DNA from: Acidobacteriota bacterium
Lineage (GTDB): Bacteria; Acidobacteriota; Blastocatellia; Pyrinomonadales; Pyrinomonadaceae
Assembly (NCBI GenBank): GCA_013813755.1
Contig: JACCRD010000011.1
Span: forward strand, 1-9,231
DNA: 9,231 nt
Direction of reading: 5' to 3'
Below are positions 1-5,590 of the stretch, in pieces. A program made the translations under genes and the position numbers. Position 1 is the stretch's first letter; every line of letters begins with the position of its first letter. The notes below the pieces were generated by a model. It had not been told where the DNA came from. It did not search any database and was given only the letters and a program-made list of their open reading frames with translations.

Positions 1-549
1 GTCATTCGCGCTCACGCCGAAAAATTTCACAACATTTCGATTCTACAAATCGACGCCCACGCCGATCTTCGAGACGAATACGACGGAACGCCGCATTCGC
101 ACGCTTCGATTATGGCGCGCGCCGTCAAAGATTTGCGCATTCCCGCTGTTCAGGTTGGCATCCGCTCGCTTTCAGCTGACGAAGCACTGAGTTTAAGTGA
201 CTTGCCGACAAGAATTTTTTGGGCAAAAGATATTGTCGGACGAATCGACTGGATTGATTCGGCGATTAATTCTTTAACGGAAAATGTTTATTTAACGATT
301 GATATCGACGGGCTTGACCCGAGCCTTGTTCCAACAACCGGAACGCCCGAACCCGGCGGGCTTGGCTGGTATGAACTTCTGACTTTAATCAGAAAACTAG
401 CAGAGAAACGCCGTATTGTCGGAATGGATTTAGTTGAATTCGCAAAAACCGACAATTCAGACGCGCCCGCTTTTCTCTGCGCAAAATTAGTTTATAAATC
501 GCTCGCCTATATTTTTCAAGACGAAACGCCGAAAGTTCGCGGTAAATAA
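1..549 (+). CDS. speB: Agmatinase-family ureohydrolase, C-terminal part (5' end outside window)
   Basis: The reading frame is open from base 1, so the gene starts upstream; 182 residues are visible of the roughly 290 usual for this family. The family uses a binuclear Mn2+ centre to hydrolyse agmatine to putrescine and urea in the cytoplasm. Seen here: the metal-binding DAHAD block (fragment residues 18-22), the HSHASIMAR segment that follows it in agmatinases, the second metal-binding block DIDGLDPS (about residues 101-108), and the GTPEPGGL loop just after. The C-terminal helix has the usual MDLVEFAKTDNS form. An internal ATG at 112 lies after the first metal motif and is not a credible start. 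The TAA is followed by no clear terminator. The ureohydrolase assignment is firm. Agmatinase rather than arginase, formimidoylglutamase or guanidinobutyrase is likely from the HSHASI and GTPEPGG forms, but substrate cannot be proved from a fragment. Confidence 0.88.
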   Translation, partial: VIRAHAEKFHNISILQIDAHADLRDEYDGTPHSHASIMARAVKDLRIPAVQVGIRSLSADEALSLSDLPTRIFWAKDIVGRIDWIDSAINSLTENVYLTIDIDGLDPSLVPTTGTPEPGGLGWYELLTLIRKLAEKRRIVGMDLVEFAKTDNSDAPAFLCAKLVYKSLAYIFQDETPKVRGK

Positions 550-603
550 GATTTAAAGTGGAAGAGTGATTTTCGTTCAATAATTGCCGCCAAATCCATC
601 TCT

Positions 604-948
604 TCAAAAACCGCGCCGCGATATTCGATTTTCAAAAGGATGCGCAGAGTTGGCGTTGAATCGACCGCCGTTCGTTCCCCACATTTTGATCGCTTCTTGG
701 GAAGCGACCGGACCTTGCGCGATAGTTTGCGTTGTGACGGCGGTTGTTTCTTTGACATTCTCGCCAGCTGCGTCAGTCATAACATTATCGTCAGCATCTT
801 TAACATCGCTTTCGACCGTGATGGTTTTATCAACCAAAGTCGCCGAATCGTAAGCGTTAAAGTTTTGCACGACGCCCTGAGAGACGAGCAGCATCGAAAT
901 CGCTTTCCATTCAACACTCCCCCTTGTCAACCGATTAAAATTTTTCTC
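604..948 (-). pseudogene. kdpA: Degraded kdpA remnant (K+-transporting ATPase subunit A fragment)
   Basis: On the minus strand about 110 codons are unmistakably KdpA-like: LLVSQGVVQNFNAY, then an acidic insert as seen in long KdpA forms, then GPVASQEAIKMWGTNGG and FNANSAHPFEN. These are central selectivity-filter and pore segments of the potassium-translocating subunit, which is normally about 560-600 residues with ten or more membrane spans. The similarity may extend upstream to an LTRG segment near 915-945. Damage seen: the GGGFFN block reads GGRFN (one residue missing plus a substitution), the stretch between LTRG and LLVSQG is shortened, and the frame ends in TGA at 604-606 soon after HPFEN. 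A short resemblance (FEEMDLAAI, like the usual FLEMLAI) continues in another frame, suggesting a frameshift. The N-terminal third, the C-terminal half, and kdpB, kdpC and kdpD are absent from the window. It lies convergent to the agmatinase gene. A fossil is much more likely than a functional small protein. Confidence 0.85.
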
Positions 949-1013
949 AGAACTCCCACACCGACTATCGCCAGCGCATAGGATAATAAGATTTTAAGAC
1001 GTATTGATTTCAC
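927..1013 (-). CDS. Doubtful 28-residue hydrophobic ORF upstream of the kdpA remnant
   Basis: A GTG codon at 1013-1011 is preceded by GAGGA at good spacing and opens a 28-codon frame. It encodes a basic N-terminus (MKSIRLK), one hydrophobic span of about 15 residues, and a basic end (RKILIG), then TGA at 929-927 that touches the start of the open kdpA-like frame. Its size, single span and place directly before kdpA recall KdpF, the small stabilising peptide of the Kdp complex. Its sequence also resembles the first helix of a sensor kinase. I cannot tell these apart, and it may be chance or another decayed piece. It is too short to support by sequence alone. Confidence 0.2.
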   Translation of the reverse strand: MKSIRLKILLSYALAIVGVGVLRKILIG

Positions 1014-1222
1014 AATTTCCTCAATGCTTTCTTCTTTCGATCCAGATATAAAAGTTTTACGCCGCCTGACATTGAAGTCAACTGCAAAAAGTCATTCGCG
1101 CTAAATTCGCCTGAACTTCTTTCTCAGCGGTGACGTAAAACTTAAAACTGACTGGTTTGAATGATATTGCCATTTAATAAAGACGACTTTTTAGAGTAAT
1201 ATTTAGACGCACAGCAATTTTT
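1014..1222. other. Gene-free spacer upstream of the HtrA protease
   Basis: No convincing gene is visible here. On the minus strand a 31-codon frame (1173 to 1078, containing VTAEKEVQANLARM) has no good ribosome binding site and no family I recognise; it may be more debris linked to the kdpA fossil. On the plus strand a possible but weak htrA promoter region is the AT-rich stretch around 1157-1202, with a TTGCCA box at 1167-1172 but no well-spaced -10. I therefore do not call a promoter. Confidence 0.4.
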
Positions 1223-1226
1223 GGAG
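1223..1226 (+). promoter_or_regulatory. Ribosome binding site fixing the HtrA start at 1236
   Basis: GGAG lies nine bases before the ATG at 1236. The same frame could be opened five codons earlier at a TTG (1221), but that TTG overlaps the GGAG itself and has no binding site of its own. The ATG also gives a cleaner signal sequence (MLKKIISL). I therefore place the start at 1236. Confidence 0.75.
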
Positions 1227-1235
1227 AATTATAAT

Positions 1236-2792
1236 ATGTTAAAGAAAATAATTTCATTATCAACTAATAATAAGTTTTTAAGTTTTTTACTGGCGGCTTC
1301 CCTGCTCACGACGGGTGGCTGCAAAACTGATTTTCTAACCGGCGCAACCCCCCCGGCTGCGCCCAATGATTCTGCCGCGCCGCCCGCGCCACCCGCGCCT
1401 CTGGTTGTTGACGGCGTGCGAACTTCCTATGCCGATGTCGTAGGAAGATCTTCTCCGGCAGTAGTTAGAATTGATGCTGAGCGCAAATCGAAATCGCCCG
1501 CCCAGCAACAGCAGCAGCATCCGTTTATGGATGACCCGATGTTTCGGGAGTTTTTCAAAGACGCGCCGCAGACACCGCAACAACCTTTCAATAATCAGCA
1601 ACCGCAGCAGCGTCCGCCAACTGAACGCGGACTTGGTTCGGGCGTGATTGTCAGCGCGGACGGCACGGTTTTAACAAATCACCACGTTATTGACGGCGCG
1701 GAGAAAATCTTCGTGCAGATGAGTGACGACAAAATTTATGAAGCGAAAATCGTCGGTTCTGACCCGCCTTCTGATTTGGCAGTTCTCAAAATTGAAGGAC
1801 AAAATTTTCCGTTTCTGAATTTAGGTAATTCCGACAACGTCCGCGTCGGCGATATTGTTCTCGCCATCGGTAATCCGCTCGGCATCGGACAGACGGTAAC
1901 TGCCGGAATTATCAGCGCGAAAGGTCGCCGGACAGGTCTGAGCGACGGCAGCTTTGAAGATTTTCTGCAAACCGACGCACCAATTAATCGCGGAAATTCA
2001 GGCGGCGCTCTGGTCAGCGTCAACTCTGAATTAATCGGCATCAATTCACAAATTTTATCGCCTTCCGGAGGCAACATCGGAATCGGTTTTTCCATTCCTT
2101 CAAATATGGCAAAATCCGTGATGGAGCAGCTCCTCAAAGATGGTAAAGTCAGGCGCGGACTACTCGGCGTAAACATTCAAAACATTACGCCGGATATGGC
2201 AAAAAGCCTGGATTTGGGCGATGTTAAAGGTATCATCGTAAGCAATGTCCAAGCTGGAAGCGCGGCGGAAAAAGCCGGTATCAAAGGCGGCGATATTATC
2301 CTGGCAATCAACGGCGAGGCGATCGAGGACAGAAACGTGCTTCGTAACAAAGTCGCCGGCACTCAGCCGGGATCAGAAGTGAAAATACGAGTTTTGCGAG
2401 ATGGCAGAGAAGAAGAATTAACTGCCGTACTTAGCGAATTTAATGTCGAAGGCGTTAAACCCGACAATCCGCCGGAAGAGCAGAAGGCGCCGGATAATTC
2501 TGACCAAAACGGAAAGCTCGGTCTAAGTTTGCAGCCGCTCACGCCGGAGTTCGCCAAACAACTCGGTTTGCCGGCTGAAACCGAAGGCATGCTGGTTACT
2601 GAAATTGATCAGAACGGCGCGGCGGCAAGCGAAGGCATTAATCGCGGCGACGTTATTTTAGAAATCAATAAACAAACGGTTAAATCGCTCGAAGAAGTGC
2701 AAACAGCGCTTGCCAGATCCGGTGATAAACCTGTTTTGCTGTTAATTTCGCGCAAAGGACAAACTACTTTTCTAACGATTCAACCCAGATAA
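1236..2792 (+). CDS. HtrA/DegP-type periplasmic serine protease with two PDZ domains
   Basis: This 518-residue Do-family protease should degrade or refold misfolded envelope proteins outside the cytoplasmic membrane. Layout: a signal sequence with basic start and hydrophobic core (about 1-26) ending in TTGGC, so Cys29 could be lipidated, although the -3 residue is not the usual Leu; a Pro/Ala-rich tether (36-57); the trypsin-like domain (about 62-300); PDZ1 (about 305-400); a linker; PDZ2 (about 425-515). The catalytic triad is complete: His150 in TNHHV, Asp180 in SDLAVLKI, Ser255 in GNSGGAL. A Gln/Pro-rich insert (about 89-128) with five consecutive Gln sits before the GSG block, where DegP carries its LA loop. 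Length matches two-PDZ DegP/DegQ proteins. A small membrane protein follows 104 bp downstream on the same strand. Family assignment is firm; DegP versus DegQ or MucD cannot be settled, so no symbol is given. Confidence 0.95.
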   Translation: MLKKIISLSTNNKFLSFLLAASLLTTGGCKTDFLTGATPPAAPNDSAAPPAPPAPLVVDGVRTSYADVVGRSSPAVVRIDAERKSKSPAQQQQQHPFMDDPMFREFFKDAPQTPQQPFNNQQPQQRPPTERGLGSGVIVSADGTVLTNHHVIDGAEKIFVQMSDDKIYEAKIVGSDPPSDLAVLKIEGQNFPFLNLGNSDNVRVGDIVLAIGNPLGIGQTVTAGIISAKGRRTGLSDGSFEDFLQTDAPINRGNSGGALVSVNSELIGINSQILSPSGGNIGIGFSIPSNMAKSVMEQLLKDGKVRRGLLGVNIQNITPDMAKSLDLGDVKGIIVSNVQAGSAAEKAGIKGGDIILAINGEAIEDRNVLRNKVAGTQPGSEVKIRVLRDGREEELTAVLSEFNVEGVKPDNPPEEQKAPDNSDQNGKLGLSLQPLTPEFAKQLGLPAETEGMLVTEIDQNGAAASEGINRGDVILEINKQTVKSLEEVQTALARSGDKPVLLLISRKGQTTFLTIQPR

Positions 2793-2879
2793 AATGCAGT
2801 CTAAAGTCCAAAAACTAAAACCCGGAGTTGTCAATTAGTAAACTTTAAGTTTTAGTCTTTGGACTTTGAACTCGCATTT
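2792..2879. repeat. Long imperfect palindrome just after the HtrA stop codon
   Basis: The arm AAAGTCCAAAAACTAAAAC (2803-2821) pairs with GTTTTAGTCTTTGGACTTT (2849-2867) with one mismatch in 19. An outer six-base pair, AAATGC (2792-2797) with GCATTT (2874-2879), is separated from it by a small bulge. The loop is 27 bases. The left arm begins on the last base of the htrA stop codon. No T run follows the right arm, so it is not a canonical intrinsic terminator. It could protect the htrA transcript end or belong to a dispersed family of AGTCCAAA-type palindromes. I see no other copy in this window. Confidence 0.75.
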
Positions 2880-2896
2880 GTGATAAAAAGGCGTCT

Positions 2897-3397
2897 ATGT
2901 GGAATAAAGTTTATCTTGGTATTTTGGGTCTGATGTTTATTTTGATGAGTGTTTTGACGTATCTGACATTCAGCTGGCTGCAAAGCGTCGATAAACCGAC
3001 AAATGTTGTTGCCAATTACGAATATAACGCCGATATCAGCCGAACATTTTTGTGGATTTCGTCGATTATTCTTTTAATCTTAGCCAATATCCTGTTTTGG
3101 CAAACTCGGAAATCTTGGGCTTTGTGGGCAACACTTTTATATTTCGCGGCGTTCACCGCAGCACAAACTTTCTGGCTCTCGCAGACATTTTTTCAATACC
3201 AGCAGGACAAAAATTTAACCGCTGACAACTTCTCTTTCGGAAGTCCGTTCGCAGGGGCGATGATGATTGGGTTAGCGGGAATTTTTGTTTTCTTTAATCA
3301 ATATCTCGTCAAACGTCTTTACGATAAAACTTTTGCATCGCAGACACCCGCCGCGCAGATGCCTGATGAGATTTTAGTTGATGAAAATAAAGTCTGA
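2897..3397 (+). CDS. Small four-span membrane protein of unknown function
   Basis: I do not recognise a family. The 166 residues contain four hydrophobic spans at about 5-28, 49-68, 73-97 and 114-137. Between spans 1 and 2 is a polar stretch (30-48) with several Asn, Asp and Tyr, and the loop between spans 3 and 4 is also polar. The tail after span 4 is short and ends acidic (DEILVDENKV). Aromatic residues, especially Trp and Phe, are frequent in and around the spans. AAGG at 2888-2891 lies five bases before the ATG and supports this start. No promoter is evident in the 104-bp gap after the HtrA gene, so it is probably read from the same transcript across the palindrome. A role in the envelope is only a guess from location. 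There are no conserved charged residues inside the spans that would suggest transport or catalysis. Confidence 0.8.
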   Translation: MWNKVYLGILGLMFILMSVLTYLTFSWLQSVDKPTNVVANYEYNADISRTFLWISSIILLILANILFWQTRKSWALWATLLYFAAFTAAQTFWLSQTFFQYQQDKNLTADNFSFGSPFAGAMMIGLAGIFVFFNQYLVKRLYDKTFASQTPAAQMPDEILVDENKV

Positions 3398-3461
3398 ACC
3401 TTTTAATGTCAAAAATTAAAAGAGAGGTAACAGAGAATAAGCAGGAAGTTAGTTATTTCCC

Positions 3462-3479
3462 AAAACAGGCGAAAGCCTG
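3462..3479 (-). terminator. Probable intrinsic terminator of tRNA-Pro
   Basis: Read on the minus strand, CAGGC and GCCTG form a perfect five-pair GC-rich stem around a TTTC loop and are followed by TTTT. It lies about 40 bases beyond the tRNA 3' end. The stem is short and the T run modest. Its bases are shared with the plus-strand hairpin beside it. Confidence 0.5.
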
Positions 3480-3506
3480 CAGATTGCGACGGTATGCAGG
3501 TTTTTT
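3476..3506 (+). terminator. Probable intrinsic terminator of the HtrA/membrane-protein unit
   Basis: CCTGCA (3476-3481) pairs with TGCAGG (3495-3500) across a 13-base loop, followed directly by six T (3501-3506). It lies 79 bases after the membrane-protein stop codon and would end plus-strand transcription before it enters the oppositely oriented tRNA gene. The left arm overlaps the right arm of the smaller CAGGC-GAAA-GCCTG hairpin (3466-3479), so only one of the two can form in an RNA. Confidence 0.6.
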
Positions 3507-3517
3507 ATTATTAAATA

Positions 3518-3591
3518 TCGGAACGGCGAGATTCGAACTCGCGACCTCTCGCACCCCAAGCGAACGCGCTACCAGACTGCGCTACGTCCCG
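3518..3591 (-). tRNA. tRNA-Pro (anticodon GGG)
   Basis: The minus strand folds into a complete cloverleaf of 74 bases including discriminator A. The acceptor stem CGGGACG pairs with CGTTCCG (one G-U pair). The D arm has the AGTCTGGTAGCGC form, the anticodon stem TTCGC/GCGAG holds the loop TTGGGGT with anticodon GGG, and the T arm reads GCGAGTTCGAATCTCGC. The C1-G72 pair is typical of bacterial tRNA-Pro. The CCA end is not encoded, so it must be added after transcription. It reads CCC and CCU codons. It follows the MerR-family gene on the same strand. Confidence 0.97.
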
Positions 3592-3607
3592 TCAAATTGA
3601 TTTATTT

Positions 3608-3636
3608 AGAGTAAGAACAATTATGAGCCTTGTCAA
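3608..3636 (-). promoter_or_regulatory. Sigma70-type promoter of tRNA-Pro
   Basis: On the minus strand a perfect -35 box TTGACA (3636-3631) is followed by a 17-base spacer and TACTCT (3613-3608), a weak -10. Initiation would fall about ten bases before the mature tRNA 5' end at 3591. The tRNA can thus be made independently of the MerR gene upstream. Confidence 0.6.
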
Positions 3637-3698
3637 ATTAATGCTTTGAACGCAAAATCACCCCGTAGTTTTTGTAAAATTTAATAAACGTCGTTTTT

Positions 3699-4238
3699 TC
3701 AATACCTTCTCTGCTGCAAACCGGCGCTTTCCGATTTATTTAATTTCAGCATTTCACGCAGTTCAAGGAGTTGCGCGGCAAGATTTGTCAGAGCCTCACG
3801 GCGATCTTCATCAAGTTCCATCGTCTCAATCTGTTCAAAATCTTCCGGTTCGTCAATCACAAGATTTTCAAAATTTTCTTCAGGCAATACTTCTTCCTGC
3901 GGTTCGGGCAATTTTACTTCCTTAATAAAACTGTCTTTTTGAGCGGGTTCGGCGTGAACAATCTTTAAGCGACTGGTTTCGCGCAGTTCATTCTGCAGTT
4001 TTTTCTTCGCGCCGGCGATGGTATAAAGATCATCGTAAAGAAGTTCTTTAACGCGAAGCGCGATTTCCACATCACGCCGCCGATACGAGCGCTGCCCGGA
4101 ACGATTTTTTTGCGGTGAAAGCATCGGAAACTCGGTTTCCCAGTAACGCAGAACGTGCGCCTGGACGCCAACCAAATCGCATACTTCACCGATTTTAAAG
4201 AATATTTTTTCCGGTATCGCTGTTGCAGGAAGTCCCAT
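3699..4238 (-). CDS. MerR-family transcriptional regulator
   Basis: A 179-residue protein with an N-terminal MerR winged helix-turn-helix: FFKIGEVCDLVGVQAHVLRY (13-32) is the recognition helix region, and WETEFPMLSPQKNRSGQRSY (33-52) leads into the wing. The RRRDVEIALRVKELL segment (53-67) is the second helical element. The middle (about 95-140) is acidic, Glu/Pro-rich and probably disordered. A C-terminal helix (about 145-170) could dimerise as a coiled coil. There is no cysteine pattern for metal or redox sensing, so an effector cannot be named. This short form without an obvious ligand domain matches the MerR-like protein that in many bacteria lies next to pheT/ihfA and a tRNA-Pro gene. 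GAGG five bases before the ATG supports the start. A strong promoter lies upstream. No clear terminator separates it from tRNA-Pro. Confidence 0.92.
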   Translation of the reverse strand: MGLPATAIPEKIFFKIGEVCDLVGVQAHVLRYWETEFPMLSPQKNRSGQRSYRRRDVEIALRVKELLYDDLYTIAGAKKKLQNELRETSRLKIVHAEPAQKDSFIKEVKLPEPQEEVLPEENFENLVIDEPEDFEQIETMELDEDRREALTNLAAQLLELREMLKLNKSESAGLQQRRY

Positions 4239-4281
4239 TTATACCTCGTTTGTGCTAAATTTTTTGAAGCTTATTGTTGTC

Positions 4282-4310
4282 ATTGTAGATTTTTCGTAAA
4301 TTACTGTCAA
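4282..4310 (-). promoter_or_regulatory. Strong sigma70-type promoter of the MerR gene
   Basis: On the minus strand a perfect -35 TTGACA (4310-4305) and a -10 TACAAT (4287-4282, five of six consensus bases) are separated by exactly 17 bases. The start site would be near 4275, leaving a leader of about 37 bases. The -35 box ends only ten bases before the thiL start codon on the other strand, so the two genes share this short control region. Self-regulation by the MerR protein would be a reasonable idea, but no clear operator dyad is seen in the spacer. Confidence 0.8.
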
Positions 4311-4320
4311 TAAAAATTTT

Positions 4321-5283
4321 ATGAAAACTGAATTTAGCTTTATCGAACAACTTCGCCGGCATTCCGCGACTTCAAAAATCGGCGACGATTGCGCGGTTAT
4401 TCTTAAAGATGCGAAAACTGATTTGGTATTGACAACCGACTTAATAGTTGAGGACGTTGATTTTAAACGTGAGTGGATGGTTCCGGAATTTCTGGGACAC
4501 AAAGCGTTGGCGGTTTCGCTTTCTGACATAGCGGCAATGGGCGCAAAACCTATTTGGGCGATGCTTTCGATCGGCATTCCCGAAAAAATTTGGAAAACGG
4601 ATTTTGTTGAAAAGTTTTATGACGGCTGGTTCGGTTTAGCAAAAAAGTTCGGTGTTGAACTTGTCGGCGGCGATGTTTCCAGAACGCCCGATAAAATTGT
4701 GATTGATTCGATTGCGGCAGGCGAAACAAAAAAAGGAAAGGCGATTTTGCGTTCAACTGCCGAGCCGAATGATTTGATTTTTGTAACGGGAAGTTTGGGC
4801 GGTGCGGCTGTCGGATTAGAACTTTTGGAAAAGGGCGAGCGATTCGACAAACAAAATTACAAAACCGCCCTTCTTCGTCAACTGCAGCCCAATCCGCAGA
4901 CTGAAGTCGGACGGCTTATCGGTCTGAAAAATTTAGCAACGGCGATGATCGATTTATCCGACGGTCTTTCGAGCGATCTATCACATCTTTGCCGTGAAAG
5001 CAGAGTCGGCGCGAGAATTTATGCGGATAAAATTCCTTTTTATCAAAAATCAAATTCAGATCCTGAATCGTTCAACGAACAATTGCGTTTCGCTCTAAAT
5101 GGCGGCGAAGATTTTGAACTGCTTTTCACCGTAAATCCGAAAAAAAAAAAGCGGCTCGAAAACAATCTAAAAAATTATCAAATTTCGCATATCGGAGAAA
5201 CAACTGCAAATGCTGAGATAATGGAATTTATCGCCAGCGAAAGCATCTCGGTTTTAGAGCCGCGAGGCTTTAGGCATTTCTGA
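4321..5283 (+). CDS. thiL: Thiamine-monophosphate kinase
   Basis: ThiL phosphorylates thiamine monophosphate to thiamine diphosphate, the last step of cofactor synthesis, in the cytoplasm. The 320 residues match the family length (325 in E. coli), and the conserved blocks appear in order: IGDDCAV (20-26), TTDLIVEDVDF (38-48), KALAVSLSDIAAMGA (61-75), GGDVSRT (116-122), VTGSLGGAAVGLELL (155-169), QLQPNPQTEVGRLI (187-200), MIDLSDGLSSDL (209-220), GGEDFELLFT (261-270), and an HF end as in other ThiL proteins. The aspartates in GDD, SDI and GGD bind Mg-ATP in this PurM-like fold. No clear Shine-Dalgarno sequence precedes the ATG, and the 82-bp gap to the divergent MerR gene leaves little leader. 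Residues 274-277 are four lysines encoded within an 11-A run, a possible slippage site. No thiamine riboswitch is visible upstream. Confidence 0.96.
   Translation: MKTEFSFIEQLRRHSATSKIGDDCAVILKDAKTDLVLTTDLIVEDVDFKREWMVPEFLGHKALAVSLSDIAAMGAKPIWAMLSIGIPEKIWKTDFVEKFYDGWFGLAKKFGVELVGGDVSRTPDKIVIDSIAAGETKKGKAILRSTAEPNDLIFVTGSLGGAAVGLELLEKGERFDKQNYKTALLRQLQPNPQTEVGRLIGLKNLATAMIDLSDGLSSDLSHLCRESRVGARIYADKIPFYQKSNSDPESFNEQLRFALNGGEDFELLFTVNPKKKKRLENNLKNYQISHIGETTANAEIMEFIASESISVLEPRGFRHF
5140..5150 (+). repeat. Eleven-A homopolymer inside thiL
   Basis: Eleven consecutive A residues encode most of Lys274-Lys277 near the ThiL C-terminus. Runs of this length are prone to polymerase slippage. A one-base change would shift the frame about 45 residues before the end and remove the last conserved segments. 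Whether it is used or merely tolerated cannot be seen. Confidence 0.95.
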
Positions 5284-5296
5284 TTAAAATTTTACG

Positions 5297-5317
5297 TTTT
5301 TGAAATGTTTTCAAAAA
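5297..5317 (+). terminator. Weak hairpin after thiL, possible terminator
   Basis: TTTTTGAAA pairs with TTTCAAAAA around the loop TGT, 13 bases after the thiL stop codon. The nine-pair stem has a single G-C pair and no T run follows, so termination would be poor. Its position is the main argument for it. Confidence 0.25.
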
Positions 5318-5576
5318 GGGTCAAAAGCTGTTTATCAATTTAAAAATAGTCTCGCCATAATTCTAGCGATTTGTTGCGTGTCATCCGCGGGATGACGAAA
5401 GAAGCGGCGGAAAAATTCGACGAACTTTTGTCGCCATTGATTTTAATAAAAACTCAAAAGTGAAGATCAGAAACTTAATTACTGAGTTTTAATGTTCTAT
5501 TTTCGGGCGCAATTTTGTTAAACTCAATGAACGAAATTTTCACCTAAAGCGGAGTTTGGGGGAAACCGGATTTTAA

Positions 5577-5582
5577 AGGGAG
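5577..5582 (+). promoter_or_regulatory. Ribosome binding site favouring GTG start at 5591
   Basis: AGGGAG lies eight bases before a GTG at 5591 and fourteen before an in-frame ATG at 5597. The usual spacing favours the GTG. The choice adds only two residues and leaves the signal peptide intact. Confidence 0.6.
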
Positions 5583-5590
5583 ACGAAATA

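Larger units (their letters stand above)
5284..5590. other. Gene-free spacer with several hairpins
   Basis: No gene is supported in these 307 bases. Three inverted repeats stand out: an AT-rich hairpin right after thiL (5297-5317), a perfect seven-pair hairpin GTCATCC/GGATGAC with a 3-base loop (5380-5396), and AAAACTCA (5449-5456) against TGAGTTTT (5483-5490). A 23-codon frame starts with ATG at 5392, inside the second hairpin, and ends at 5463; it has no good ribosome binding site and matches nothing I recognise. A promoter for the next gene must lie here but I cannot place it with confidence. Confidence 0.55.

Noticed and set aside
640..981. Plus-strand 113-codon frame across the kdpA remnant
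   Set aside because: The opposite strand carries clear KdpA motifs; this frame is its shadow, with no binding site and no recognisable family.
1055..1082. Possible minus-strand promoter TTGACT-N16-TAAAAC before the 28-codon ORF
   Set aside because: A short spacer, a mediocre -10 and a doubtful downstream gene; not enough to call.
1091..1102. A 12-base sequence (gtcattcgcgct) identical to bases 1-12 of the window
   Set aside because: A window of this size is expected to hold a few exact 12-base repeats by chance, and the flanks do not match.
2859..2887. Possible promoter TTGGAC-N17-GATAAA before the small membrane-protein gene
   Set aside because: Both boxes are poor, the first lies in the palindrome arm, and the resulting start site would fall after or inside the ribosome binding site.
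3406..3600. Plus-strand 64-codon frame containing ARFELATSRTPSERATRL
   Set aside because: This is the antisense translation of the tRNA-Pro gene, a well-known source of spurious hypothetical proteins. The tRNA cloverleaf explains the sequence.
4239..4320. Thiamine diphosphate riboswitch upstream of thiL
   Set aside because: The 82-base gap is too short and contains none of the conserved TPP-element segments.
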